Origin: Lachnospiraceae bacterium XBB2008
GTDB lineage: Bacteria > Bacillota > Clostridia > Lachnospirales > Lachnospiraceae
Direction of reading: 5' to 3'
Assembly (NCBI GenBank): GCA_900102235.1
Contig: FMVL01000003.1
Span: forward strand, 558,001 to 622,000
DNA length: 64,000 bases
Shown: positions 1-8,868 of the stretch, in pieces
How the letters are laid out: each line of letters opens with the position of its first letter
How positions within the stretch are numbered: position 1 is the stretch's first letter
Translations under genes and position numbers: made by a program
Notes under the pieces: generated by a model
Databases searched by the model: none
Seen by the model: the letters and a program-made list of their open reading frames with translations, nothing else
What the model was told of the DNA's origin: nothing

Positions 1-1060
1 AGTGGAAGCCCATGAATGTATCGGTAAGTGTGTAGTCGAATTTGCCCTTGATGGAATCTTCGTACATGCACTTCGGTACAGAGTTGTTGATGTCGAGCAG
101 TGTTACGATATCGTCTGATACAGCGGTACCGATGTACTCTGACAGACATCCGTAGATATCAACCTCACAGGATACGGGGATGCCGCGTCCGGTAAGACGA
201 GAGTTAACGTAGCAGGGAACGAATCCGAACTGTGTCTGAAATGCGGGCCAGCACTTACCTGCGATGGCTACGAACTCCTTGGAGCCCTTGTGTCCCTCTA
301 CCCAGTCAAGGAGAGTAAGTTCATACTGAGCAAGTTTGGGCAGAACCTGAGGCTTGTTGTTGCCTGCACCGAGTTCTGCTTCCATATCCTTAACAACATC
401 GGGGATACGGGGATCATCGGCATGCTTGTTGAATGATTCGAAAAGGTCGAGCTCCGAGTTCTCTTCGATCTCAACGCCGAGATTGTAAAGCTGCTTGATC
501 GGAGCGTTGCATGCGAAGAAGTTAAGCGGTCTGGGACCGAAAGATATGATCTTCAGATTCTTGATACCGACAACTGCTCTTGCGATCGGAACGAAATCAT
601 GAACCATATCGGCGCAATCGCCGGCATCGCCTACGGGATACTCGGGGATATAAGCCTTGATGTTACGAAGAGCCATGTTGTAGGAAGCGTTCAGAACACC
701 ACAGTATGCATCACCACGGCCTGCGGTAGTAACTGACTCATAATCTTCCTCGGCAGCCGCACACAGCATGGCGGGGCCGTCGAACTGCTGGATAAGCATG
801 GTCTCGGAGATCTCGGGACCAAAGTTGCCCAGATATACGCAGAGAGCGTTGCAGCCCTTCTCCTTGATATCCTTGAGGGCGTTCTTCATATCGATCTCGC
901 TCTCGATGATTGTGATGGGGCACTCATAGATGTCTGCTGCATCATACTTAGCTGCATAAGCATCAACCAGTGCTTTTCTTCTTCTGATCGTCAGCTCTGC
1001 AGGGAAGCAGTCACGGCTCACACCTACGATACCGATCTTCACTTTGGGAATGTTGTTCAT
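1..1060 (-). CDS. L-fucose/L-arabinose isomerase-fold sugar isomerase (3' part outside window)
   Basis: Read by translating the reverse strand from the ATG at 1060, which follows an AAGGAG ribosome site; the frame stays open to the window edge, so about 353 residues are visible and the C-terminus is missing. The start (MNNIPKVKIGIVGVSRDCFP) and the central SFGPRPLNFF segment fit the N-terminal and middle domains of the FucI/AraA superfamily. Near the edge, the stretch CEVDIYGCLSEY supplies the Glu/Asp pair that binds Mn2+ in this fold. The family interconverts aldoses and ketoses in the cytosol. It lies just downstream of xylulokinase, so a pentose or deoxyhexose isomerase that feeds XylB is likely, but the substrate cannot be read from sequence. 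It is not a classical XylA. Confidence 0.8.
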   Translation of the reverse strand, partial: MNNIPKVKIGIVGVSRDCFPAELTIRRRKALVDAYAAKYDAADIYECPITIIESEIDMKNALKDIKEKGCNALCVYLGNFGPEISETMLIQQFDGPAMLCAAAEEDYESVTTAGRGDAYCGVLNASYNMALRNIKAYIPEYPVGDAGDCADMVHDFVPIARAVVGIKNLKIISFGPRPLNFFACNAPIKQLYNLGVEIEENSELDLFESFNKHADDPRIPDVVKDMEAELGAGNNKPQVLPKLAQYELTLLDWVEGHKGSKEFVAIAGKCWPAFQTQFGFVPCYVNSRLTGRGIPVSCEVDIYGCLSEYIGTAVSDDIVTLLDINNSVPKCMYEDSIKGKFDYTLTDTFMGFH

Positions 1061-1090
1061 AAAAGTAAACCTCCTTCAAAAAATAATTGA

Positions 1091-2566
1091 TTACTGAATC
1101 TGAGGGAACAGTGCTTTCACTGTCGGATAGATCTTCTTAAACTGCTGATAACGTTCTTCATAAAGTGCTGCGAGTTCGGGATCGGGTTCTACGGTCTCGA
1201 CTACTCTTACGATCGCATCGGCTGCTGCCTGTACGCTCGGATATTCTCCGCAGGCAACCGCTGCGAGCATTGCACCGCCCATTCCGGGACCCTGCTCACT
1301 CTCGATAACGTCAACCTTGATGTTCATGATGTTGGCAATCATCTTCTTCCAGAGTGGAGACTTCGCCCCGCCGCCGCAGATCTTGGTCCTCTGAAGGTCG
1401 ATACCGAGGCTTCTTGCAACTTCAAGGCTGTCACGAAGTGCAAATGCAACGCCTTCAAGAACGGCCTGGGTCATGTCCGCACGGGATGTATCCATGGTCA
1501 TGCCGATGAATGTACCTCTTGCAAGAGGATCGTTGTGAGGAGATCTCTCTCCCATGAGGTAAGGCAGGAAATATACATGATTTCTGCCGAGCTTATCTTC
1601 CGTGATCGCCTTCTGCTCGGTCACGAAATCCTCGGTTCCGATTATGTCTTCTTCCCACCACTTGTTGCAGCTTGCTGCCGAGAGCATGCAGCCCATGAGA
1701 TGATATGTTCCGTCCGCATGGTCAAATGAATGAAGTGCATTGTTCTCATCAACACCGAACTTATCCGATGAGATGAATACGGTTCCGCTGGTTCCCAGGG
1801 AAATATTGCATGCTCCGTTTCCGACGGTTCCGGTTCCGACTGCCGCTGCCGCATTGTCACCGGCGCCAGCTACGATCTTCACTGTCTTCGGAAGACCGAG
1901 TTCATCGGCTACTGCGGGAAGGATATCTCCTACGGTCTCATATGACTCGAAAAGTTTGGGGAGCTGTTCTTCCTTAACGGAGCAGATCTCGAGCATCTCC
2001 TTTGACCACTTGCGGTTCTTTACATCAAGCAGGAGCATGCCGGAAGCATCCGATACGTCCGTGCAGTGAACACCGCTGAGTTTGTATGCGATATAGTCCT
2101 TCGGAAGCATGATCTTTGCGATCTTTGCAAAGTTCTCGGGCTCCTTGTTCTTTACCCAGAGGATCTTGGGAGCCGTAAATCCGGCAAAAGCGATATTTGC
2201 CGTATACTCCGAAAGTTTATTCTTGCCTATGACATCATTGAGATAATCAGTCTCTTCCGTGGTCCTTCCGTCATTCCAGAGGATAGCCGGACGTATCACA
2301 TTGTCGTCACTGTCAAGGATAACAAGTCCGTGCATCTGTCCGCCGAAGCTGATGCCTGCAACCTGTGACTTATCACAGTCACTGAGCAGTTCTTTCAGGC
2401 CGTCCATGGTCTGTGTATACCAATCTTCGGGACTCTGCTCACTCCAGCCCGGATGAGGGAAAGAAAGAGGATATTCACGGCTTACGATCTTTTCTATCTT
2501 GCCGGAGCCCTCCATTAAAAGAAGCTTAACTGCACTGGTACCTAAATCTACACCGATATATAGCAT
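1091..2566 (-). CDS. xylB: Xylulokinase
   Basis: A 491-residue FGGY-family kinase that phosphorylates D-xylulose to xylulose 5-phosphate for the pentose phosphate pathway. The N-terminal IGVDLGTSAVKLLLM segment is the first ATPase phosphate loop, SFGGQMHGL is the XylB substrate-binding region, GAGDNAAAAVGTG lies in the second ATPase domain, and GGGAKSPLWKKMIANI is the C-terminal adenosine motif. Length is normal for XylB. The ATG follows GGAGG with a four-base gap. The isomerase-like gene begins 30 bp downstream, so the two are probably cotranscribed, behind the terminator that closes the clpX unit. Related FGGY kinases act on ribulose or gluconate, but the motifs fit xylulokinase best. Confidence 0.93.
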   Translation of the reverse strand: MLYIGVDLGTSAVKLLLMEGSGKIEKIVSREYPLSFPHPGWSEQSPEDWYTQTMDGLKELLSDCDKSQVAGISFGGQMHGLVILDSDDNVIRPAILWNDGRTTEETDYLNDVIGKNKLSEYTANIAFAGFTAPKILWVKNKEPENFAKIAKIMLPKDYIAYKLSGVHCTDVSDASGMLLLDVKNRKWSKEMLEICSVKEEQLPKLFESYETVGDILPAVADELGLPKTVKIVAGAGDNAAAAVGTGTVGNGACNISLGTSGTVFISSDKFGVDENNALHSFDHADGTYHLMGCMLSAASCNKWWEEDIIGTEDFVTEQKAITEDKLGRNHVYFLPYLMGERSPHNDPLARGTFIGMTMDTSRADMTQAVLEGVAFALRDSLEVARSLGIDLQRTKICGGGAKSPLWKKMIANIMNIKVDVIESEQGPGMGGAMLAAVACGEYPSVQAAADAIVRVVETVEPDPELAALYEERYQQFKKIYPTVKALFPQIQ

Positions 2567-2616
2567 ATTGCCTCCATTCCGGGATCAAACCCGCTCAAAA
2601 TATATGCATTTTAACT

Positions 2617-2657
2617 AAAAAGCGCACAACATCATTTTATGATATTGTGCACTCTTT
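2617..2657 (-). terminator. Bidirectional rho-independent terminator after the clpX unit
   Basis: A 12-bp stem (2624-2635 with 2639-2650, one G-U pair) with a three-base loop. On the minus strand it is followed by five T residues; on the plus strand by CTTTTTC. It separates the clpX-like gene from xylB. Confidence 0.85.
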
Positions 2658-2703
2658 TTCAATGAGAAATATTGTCATTATGATACTAATTATTTACATT
2701 TTC

Positions 2704-4194
2704 CTATGCATCCGCGGGACTCTTCGCATGAACGGAAGTATCCCTCACCTCTATGATCGGTCCGCCCGTTCCGTTTATATAATCGCCTGTGATCGTAACC
2801 CTGCCGATATTGTCATCCTTGGGGATCTCGTACATGATGTCGAGCATGAACTCTTCGATTATCGATCGAAGCGCTCTGGCCCCGGTATCACGCTCGATCG
2901 CCTTGTCGGCTATAGCCTCGAGCGCATCATCGGTAAACTGAAGATCCACCTCATCTATTGCCAGGAGTTTCTGATACTGCTTAAGTATCGCATTCTTGGG
3001 CTCCTTAAGGATCTTAACGAGCATATCCCTGTCCAGCCCCTGCATCGTAAACACAACCGGAAGACGGCCGATGAACTCGGGTATCATGCCGAACTTGCGC
3101 AGATCCTCGGTCTTGACCTGGCGTAAGATATCATCCGACTTTTCCTTTTCATCTTTTATTATGGCCGAATAACCGATACCGGTCTGCTTATTCAGTCTCT
3201 TTTTGATGATATCCTCAAGATCCGGGAAAGCACCTCCGCAGATAAAAAGGATGTTGCGGGTATTGACCGTGGCAAGCGGGACCATCGCATTCTTGGAATT
3301 GGATCCGACGGGAACCTCTATATCCGCACCTTCAAGCAGTTTGAGCATGCCCTGTTGAACGGATTCACCGCTGACATCACGGGAATGCGTCTCGGCCTTC
3401 TTCGCTATCTTATCTATCTCATCTATAAAAACTATGCCCTGCTCGGCTTTGTCCACGTCATTGTCCGCAGCGGCCAGAAGCTTGCTTATAACACTCTCAA
3501 TATCATCTCCGATATAACCCGCTTCCGTAAGAGATGTCGCATCCGCGATCGCGAGCGGGACATTCAAGAGCCTTGCCAGAGTCTTTACCAGATATGTCTT
3601 GCCGCATCCCGTGGGACCGATCATGAGCATGTTGGATTTCTCGATCTCGATATCATCCATGTTGTCGGTCGCAACACGCTTATAATGGTTGTAAACAGCC
3701 ACGCTCATGACCTTTTTGGCATATTCCTGACCGACCACATATTCATCAAGCGAAGCCTTGATCTTATGGGGAGCGGGGATATCCTTGATATCGATGATCG
3801 GCGCCGGCTTTTCACCTTTTTTACGTTTCTTGAGTTTCTGCTTGTTGGGGATGCCGCCTTCACCGTTCAGATCGGATATGTTCATGAAGCTGATGTTGGG
3901 ATTGTTAAGCATGCCCTGATAATCGAAACTTGAGACCGTGTTCATGGTCTTGTTCATGCAGTCCGCGCACACGCATATCCCCTGCATCAGATGGAACATC
4001 TTACCGGCTTTGCTCTCCGGGCGCCTGCATATGAAGCAGACATCCTCGCGGTCACTGCCCGGCTTATCGTCCGTTTCATTACCGGACGCATCGGAAGAGG
4101 TATCCTTATCATCCGTTTCGGCGGAGGTCTCATCTGCTGTAACGGTTTCTTCGGTCACTTCTCTGTAATCGTTGTTGTTATCATCATTCATCAT
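2704..4194 (-). CDS. clpX: Divergent ClpX-type AAA+ unfoldase
   Basis: A 496-residue AAA+ protein, longer than the usual roughly 420. An acidic, Asp/Glu/Ser/Thr-rich tail of about 50 residues precedes a C4 zinc finger (Cys53, 56, 76, 79). Then come Walker A GPTGCGKT (193-200), pore loop GYIG (226-229), Walker B IVFIDEID (about 254-261) and sensor-2 GARALRSIIEE. ClpX unfolds tagged proteins and feeds them to ClpP. Two functional loops differ from standard ClpX: the RKH substrate loop is replaced by a GSNSKNAM segment (about 297-304), and the ClpP-docking IGF tripeptide reads IGY (340-342). Its ATG abuts the TAA of the acyltransferase gene, and no clpP, tig or lon is nearby, so it is the last gene of the polysaccharide unit. 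It may be a paralogue rather than the housekeeping ClpX. Confidence 0.85.
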   Translation of the reverse strand: MMNDDNNNDYREVTEETVTADETSAETDDKDTSSDASGNETDDKPGSDREDVCFICRRPESKAGKMFHLMQGICVCADCMNKTMNTVSSFDYQGMLNNPNISFMNISDLNGEGGIPNKQKLKKRKKGEKPAPIIDIKDIPAPHKIKASLDEYVVGQEYAKKVMSVAVYNHYKRVATDNMDDIEIEKSNMLMIGPTGCGKTYLVKTLARLLNVPLAIADATSLTEAGYIGDDIESVISKLLAAADNDVDKAEQGIVFIDEIDKIAKKAETHSRDVSGESVQQGMLKLLEGADIEVPVGSNSKNAMVPLATVNTRNILFICGGAFPDLEDIIKKRLNKQTGIGYSAIIKDEKEKSDDILRQVKTEDLRKFGMIPEFIGRLPVVFTMQGLDRDMLVKILKEPKNAILKQYQKLLAIDEVDLQFTDDALEAIADKAIERDTGARALRSIIEEFMLDIMYEIPKDDNIGRVTITGDYINGTGGPIIEVRDTSVHAKSPADA

Positions 4195-5283
4195 TTATAT
4201 CACCCATTTTTTCAGACCGGGGATCAGACTCACCACCCACACGATGAAGACAGTGATGGCCAGATCCATAAGCGTGAGCAGCGGCATCGAGATAAAAGGC
4301 GTACACATCGTGGTCACAAGTCCCAGTTTCTTAAACACGATCAATCCGAAGTCATGCGCCATATATACGCCGAAACTCAAACGCGACAGCCACATGATGA
4401 CCTTCATCGGTTTTGACTGCGGATCCACGTTCGCAAATCTGTCCCTGAAAAAGATAAATACCGCTATCGAATAAAGCGGGATCCCCGCCGTGTAGTATTC
4501 ATGATAGACCGAATTCGGATACTGGGTAACGAGAACATATGTCGTCATGGTGATGACGGTCCCCAGGAGTCCGATGAGGCCCAGCAGGTATATGAGTTTT
4601 TTCTGCTTATCCGTAAACTCCTCGGTGGCCACATAATACCCCGCCGCATAATAGAATACGTATCCCGAAACAAACGCAAACTCAAGGCGGTTAAAATACA
4701 GTCCCACATGCTCATATATGTGCGGGAGCATCATGATGTTCGGGATCAGATAAGAGATCACATATGCGGCGATCAGGAAATACCTTAATGCCTGCCTGTC
4801 CTTAACGAGTCCTCTCAGAGCCGGCGTGATGATGTACATCCCGACTATGATATACATATACCACATATGGTAATGTCCGAAGAACAGGTTATGTATGAAC
4901 TTGGATACCACCTCTTCGGAAAAAGTCCTCTGCGTGAGGAATCCGCTCGTTATGATCGCATACAGGAATGACCAGAAAAAGAATGCCGCAAGCAGCCTCG
5001 GAAGATAGCGGGTATACATCTTCCTGACCGATATGTTACGGTTCGGATCCAGAAAAAGATATCCGCTCATCATGAGAAAGACCGGAACGCAGTATCTGCT
5101 CAGGATATCAAAAAGATTGGTCACGCCCCAGGGATAGATGCTGAAGGGACCGTCGTACCATGTGATCGCGCCGACATGGATCATTATGACGGACACCATG
5201 GATAAAACCCTGGCGATGTCCATATAGTATTCTCTACCGGCCGGCGATTGAGTTGTAACGGTGGTCTTTGCTCCTTCGGACAT
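4195..5283 (-). CDS. Acyltransferase-3 family membrane protein
   Basis: About 362 residues with roughly ten hydrophobic segments. The N-terminal REYYMDIARVLSMVSVIMIH region matches the start of the acyltransferase-3 fold (OatA/NodX/WecH type), including the His at the end of the first membrane helix, and PVFLMMSGYLF is a typical second-helix motif. These integral membrane enzymes transfer acetyl or succinyl groups onto surface sugars or peptidoglycan. The ATG at 5283 is preferred over the upstream TTG at 5289 because a GAGGT ribosome site lies seven bases before it. It sits between a GT2 and the clpX-like gene in the same unit, which suggests O-acylation of the exopolysaccharide made there. 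The acyl donor and target are unknown. Confidence 0.85.
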   Translation of the reverse strand: MSEGAKTTVTTQSPAGREYYMDIARVLSMVSVIMIHVGAITWYDGPFSIYPWGVTNLFDILSRYCVPVFLMMSGYLFLDPNRNISVRKMYTRYLPRLLAAFFFWSFLYAIITSGFLTQRTFSEEVVSKFIHNLFFGHYHMWYMYIIVGMYIITPALRGLVKDRQALRYFLIAAYVISYLIPNIMMLPHIYEHVGLYFNRLEFAFVSGYVFYYAAGYYVATEEFTDKQKKLIYLLGLIGLLGTVITMTTYVLVTQYPNSVYHEYYTAGIPLYSIAVFIFFRDRFANVDPQSKPMKVIMWLSRLSFGVYMAHDFGLIVFKKLGLVTTMCTPFISMPLLTLMDLAITVFIVWVVSLIPGLKKWVI

Positions 5284-5293
5284 GGCCAAACCT

Positions 5294-6238
5294 CTACGTC
5301 CAGTACCCGGGCTGCGAAGACAGGCGCTTTCTCAATCCGTTCGGGATCAGCCTGTATTTTTTGCCCAGTTTGAAACCGAGAAACCTGGCAGCACAATTCA
5401 TTATGAATCCCGGGATCAGATATGAACGATGTATCTTCTTAAGATGCGCGATGCACTGCGCAACGAGGCGTTTGCCCTCGCTCTCTGATGAAATGCCCGC
5501 AAAAGCCTCGGGATGCTCGGCCTGTGAGACCGCATTGTCAAAATTGCGTTTGAACTGCTGCCGGCAGTTATAGTTATGGGAATGGTAAACCCTTGCACGG
5601 GCCGAATAGGATATCGCGCGTCCTTTTTTTATAAGGGAAGCCGCCAGGATCATATCCTCGTTGAATATGGTCCTTTCGACAAAACCGCCCGCCTCGTCAT
5701 AATCGGTGCGTCTGTATGCCGCACACACATTGGAGCAGAAGAAAGTCTTGACGCCCAGCCTGTTTAAGTCCTGTGCTGACTTGACCTGCGGTTTTTCCGG
5801 ATAATTGAACGAACGGACGAACCTCTCCGTCTCCGATGCACCCGGAGCGGGAAGCTGTCTGGCATAAGAGACCGCGATATTCCGATCAAGGATAAGGGGA
5901 TCGATGAGTTCTTCGATGAGTTTTTCATCCGCGGGAAGAGCATCCTGCGTCATCATGATGAAGAACTCGGAACGGGATCCGGCGACCGCAGCTCTTCTGG
6001 TCCCGCCGTGATCGAACTCCCGGGCAGAGATATGGGTGATCTCGGTGATATCCCTGACGGATGCCGGGATCACCCTGTTCTCCATAAATTCATCGAAAAA
6101 ACGTCGTTCCGTATTTACGATATGGATACGGGACGGGGGGACAGTCTGTGCGCCCAGAAGCTCCAGGCAGCGGATGAGTCTCTCATCCGGCCTGTATGTG
6201 GGTATTATCACATCTATGCTGTGCGCGGTGCCGGTCAT
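5294..6238 (-). CDS. Glycosyltransferase family 2, rhamnosyltransferase-like
   Basis: A 314-residue GT-A enzyme. It begins with VIIPTYRPDERLIRCLELL, the nucleotide-binding start of GT2. FDHGGTRRAAV (about residue 75) is typical of bacterial rhamnosyltransferases, and MTQDALP is the DxD-like metal site. FNEDMILAASLIKKG supplies the acceptor-side E-D-M motif. It would add a sugar, perhaps rhamnose, to a lipid-linked repeat unit on the cytosolic membrane face. The gene overlaps or abuts its neighbours (LCP gene five bases upstream, acyltransferase downstream), so it is part of the exopolysaccharide unit. The donor sugar is inferred only from family resemblance. Confidence 0.82.
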   Translation of the reverse strand: MTGTAHSIDVIIPTYRPDERLIRCLELLGAQTVPPSRIHIVNTERRFFDEFMENRVIPASVRDITEITHISAREFDHGGTRRAAVAGSRSEFFIMMTQDALPADEKLIEELIDPLILDRNIAVSYARQLPAPGASETERFVRSFNYPEKPQVKSAQDLNRLGVKTFFCSNVCAAYRRTDYDEAGGFVERTIFNEDMILAASLIKKGRAISYSARARVYHSHNYNCRQQFKRNFDNAVSQAEHPEAFAGISSESEGKRLVAQCIAHLKKIHRSYLIPGFIMNCAARFLGFKLGKKYRLIPNGLRKRLSSQPGYWT

Positions 6239-6242
6239 AAGA

Positions 6243-7352
6243 TCAATTACCTATATATGTGTGAGTGTCGGCATAAACCTTATCCGAGCACTGTTCAACC
6301 GTCTGTGAAGGCTGATAGCTCTCATCACCGAAAAGGAACCAGTGAAGCCACTTGACGTTGTCCGAAAGAGTGACGGGAACAACACAGGATCCTTTCGATC
6401 CGATGGATCCGGTAGCTCTTAAGCTCTCGTTCGGGAAACCGTCCTGACCGACAACGTTATATTTTGCGATATCGCCCAGCAGAGCGATGATGTCATTTAA
6501 GTCGAGCGAAGTATAGACCTCACCGAAGATCTTGTTGGCTATCTCCGTAAGCTGTCCGACGGAAGCGGTCTTAGCCTTATCCATGCATGCGAGCAGCACG
6601 GTACGCTGTCTCTCGGCACGTCTGAAATCGTCGCCGGCAGTATATCTGATACGGCAGTATGCCGTAGCCTGAAGGCCGCTCAATGTCTGCATGCCGGAAT
6701 TTGTAACGGGGATTATGTTTTCGTTAAGTTTTCCGCCGCCGCCTTCATCGAGGAACATGCTTCGCTGATAGTTGTTCAGGTGCTCGATCTCAGCATCCTG
6801 TACATCGATGTTCACACCGTTAAGTGCATCAACGACATCGATAAGTCCCTGGAAACCGATCGTAATGAAATCGGTGATGTTCATATCCAGGTTCATGTTC
6901 AGCATGTTGATTGCCTGCTCGGGGCCGCCTTTGGCATATGCCGCATTACACTTGTTGTAACTGTCGTTTCCGAGGTTAAGATATGTGTCACGGTATACGC
7001 TGACAAGTCTGATCTCACCGGTATCCTGATTGATACTCGCGATCATGATCGTATCGGAACGGGTATTCTTGGTCAGCTGATCCTGTCTGGAGTCAACACC
7101 GAAGAGTGCTATGTTCCAATACCCCTTCATCGTGGTCTCCTCAGCCACTTTTACGGAATCGTTGATCACGATATCCTCTTCGGCTATCTCGACCTTACCC
7201 GTCTCTGTAGTCTTGGTCGTGATATACAGTATGATCCCGGCTGCTGCCAGTACTACCAGTTCAATGGCAAAAATGGCTATCTTCGCGCCGGTGCTCATGC
7301 CGCCTTTCTTCTTTTTTCTCCTGCGTCTTCTTTTCTGGTCAGATGAACTCAT
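6243..7352 (-). CDS. LCP (LytR-CpsA-Psr) family glycopolymer transferase
   Basis: A 369-residue protein with a very basic cytosolic start (KRRRRRKKKKGG), one membrane helix (about 25-45), then an outer LCP domain. The core shows FGVDSRQDQLTKNTRSDTI, with the Arg/Asp residues that bind the polyprenyl pyrophosphate, YRDTYL, and CRIRYTAGDDFRRAERQR, the family's signature Arg cluster. LCP proteins move undecaprenyl-linked polymers onto peptidoglycan. The start has a strong AGGAGG site. It follows the priming glycosyltransferase by 32 bp, which suggests that the polymer made by this unit is anchored to the cell wall. The C-terminal part contains no second domain. Confidence 0.92.
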   Translation of the reverse strand: MSSSDQKRRRRRKKKKGGMSTGAKIAIFAIELVVLAAAGIILYITTKTTETGKVEIAEEDIVINDSVKVAEETTMKGYWNIALFGVDSRQDQLTKNTRSDTIMIASINQDTGEIRLVSVYRDTYLNLGNDSYNKCNAAYAKGGPEQAINMLNMNLDMNITDFITIGFQGLIDVVDALNGVNIDVQDAEIEHLNNYQRSMFLDEGGGGKLNENIIPVTNSGMQTLSGLQATAYCRIRYTAGDDFRRAERQRTVLLACMDKAKTASVGQLTEIANKIFGEVYTSLDLNDIIALLGDIAKYNVVGQDGFPNESLRATGSIGSKGSCVVPVTLSDNVKWLHWFLFGDESYQPSQTVEQCSDKVYADTHTYIGN

Positions 7353-7384
7353 TTCATTCCTCCTGTTGCTTATGCGCCCGCATG

Positions 7385-8785
7385 TTAATATGCGTTTTTA
7401 TCTATGAACATCCTGAACACGGTAAGCAGAACGATCTTGATATCAAATCCGGGTGTCCAGTTCTCGATATAGTAAATATCATGTTCAACTCGGCGCTTGA
7501 TCGAGGTATCTCCTCTGTATCCGTTTATCTGTGCCCAGCCCGTAAGTCCGGGACGGACCTGGTGCTTGACCATATAGCGGGGTATCTCTTCCATGAACTT
7601 CTCAACGAACTGCGGCCTCTCGGGTCTGGGCCCGACTACGCTCATATCTCCCTTGAGCACGTTAAAGAACTGAGGCAGCTCATCGATACTGAACCGGCGG
7701 ATGACCTTTCCGACAGGGGTGACTCTCGGATCATCCTTCGTGGTCCACTCCTTACTCTCCGACTCTTCTTTCTGCACTACCATCGATCTGAACTTATACA
7801 TCTCAAACGGCTTATTGTGGAGACCGATGCGTTCCTGCTTGAACATGACGGGACCGGGCGACGAGAGTTTGATCGCGATGGCCGTCACGAGCATCACGGG
7901 AGATGAGATCACGATGGCTATGATCGAGAATATCAGATCGAACGAACGCTTGATGGCCTTGTTGAAGGAGTTTGCAAGCGGCACATTACGGATATTCACA
8001 ACACTTAATCCCAGCACATCCTCGGTATAGGGATTGGTCGGGAAAAGTGAATTGTAATCGGGTATGAACTTGGTATGTACCCCGAACTTCTCACACATGG
8101 CAACGATACGCTCCAGCTTGTCGTAGTCGCTCAGTGCGAGCGAGATATCGATCTCATCGAGATTGTTCTCGGGCAGGATAAACTCGAGGTTATCTATCTT
8201 GCCTATGACTTTGATGCCGCGGTACAGCGTTCCGGCAGGTACGTGGTCATCGAGTATGCCCCTGATCACATAACCCCACTGGGGATTGTTGTTCACGCGG
8301 TTTATATATTCCTCTCCCGCTCTGGAATAACCTACCATCAGGATATATTTGACATTGTATCCCTTACGGCGGAAGTACTCGAGCACGCTCCTTAACACAC
8401 TGCGAAAGATCGTGGTGAGCACGGTATTGATCCCGAAGAACATCAGGATCATGGAGCGCGAGAAGTGTATCTGCTTGACTACATACAGTACAACTATGAT
8501 CCCTATCATCCCGAAGAGGTTGGCCTGAAAGATATTGACCAGCTCATACCTGCGCAGTGTCGCACGCTTCGGGGTATAGAGATTCGTCATATAGTAGAGC
8601 AGGACATAGCCGGGCACGATGAACCATAGAGCAAACATGTACTGCTCCATGGACAATCCGGGCGGTTCGTTCTGCCAGGGTGCCTGGAATTTCAGATACC
8701 AGGCCAGAACATATGAAATTACAACCACGATCGCATCTATCAGAAGATGGACCTGATTGAATGCTTTTTGGTGATCTTTAATCAT
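7385..8785 (-). CDS. Undecaprenyl-phosphate sugar phosphotransferase (priming enzyme)
   Basis: A 466-residue WcaJ/WbaP-family protein. The N-terminal half has four hydrophobic segments and a CoA-binding-like domain (YILMVGYSRAGEEYI). The C-terminal catalytic domain starts at the KRSFDLIFSIIAIV helix and carries FKQERIG, YKFRSM, DELPQFFNVLKGDMSVVGPRP and PGLTGWAQINGYRG, all hallmark motifs. It starts glycan synthesis by placing a sugar phosphate on undecaprenyl phosphate at the inner membrane face. A terminator lies just upstream, so this is the first gene of its unit. No ribosome site precedes the ATG, and a TATCAT -10 (8794-8799) would give a leader of only about two bases. Confidence 0.93.
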   Translation of the reverse strand: MIKDHQKAFNQVHLLIDAIVVVISYVLAWYLKFQAPWQNEPPGLSMEQYMFALWFIVPGYVLLYYMTNLYTPKRATLRRYELVNIFQANLFGMIGIIVVLYVVKQIHFSRSMILMFFGINTVLTTIFRSVLRSVLEYFRRKGYNVKYILMVGYSRAGEEYINRVNNNPQWGYVIRGILDDHVPAGTLYRGIKVIGKIDNLEFILPENNLDEIDISLALSDYDKLERIVAMCEKFGVHTKFIPDYNSLFPTNPYTEDVLGLSVVNIRNVPLANSFNKAIKRSFDLIFSIIAIVISSPVMLVTAIAIKLSSPGPVMFKQERIGLHNKPFEMYKFRSMVVQKEESESKEWTTKDDPRVTPVGKVIRRFSIDELPQFFNVLKGDMSVVGPRPERPQFVEKFMEEIPRYMVKHQVRPGLTGWAQINGYRGDTSIKRRVEHDIYYIENWTPGFDIKIVLLTVFRMFIDKNAY

Positions 8786-8810
8786 ATGTAATCATGATAC
8801 AACATTTAGA

Positions 8811-8840
8811 TAAAAAAAACACCTAAATCACTATATTTAG
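8811..8840 (-). terminator. Terminator between the CgeB-like genes and the priming-transferase unit
   Basis: A six-bp stem (8823-8828 with 8835-8840) and six-base loop, followed on the minus strand by GTG and eight T residues. It ends the kinase-to-glycosyltransferase unit just before the next promoter. The stem is AT-rich, so termination may be partial. Confidence 0.65.
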
Positions 8841-8868
8841 TTTATTTTCACCATATCTTAATGCTTTC

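Noticed and set aside
738-923. 61-codon minus-strand frame inside the isomerase gene
   Set aside because: It lies out of frame in the continuous isomerase reading frame and has no ribosome site or recognisable protein.
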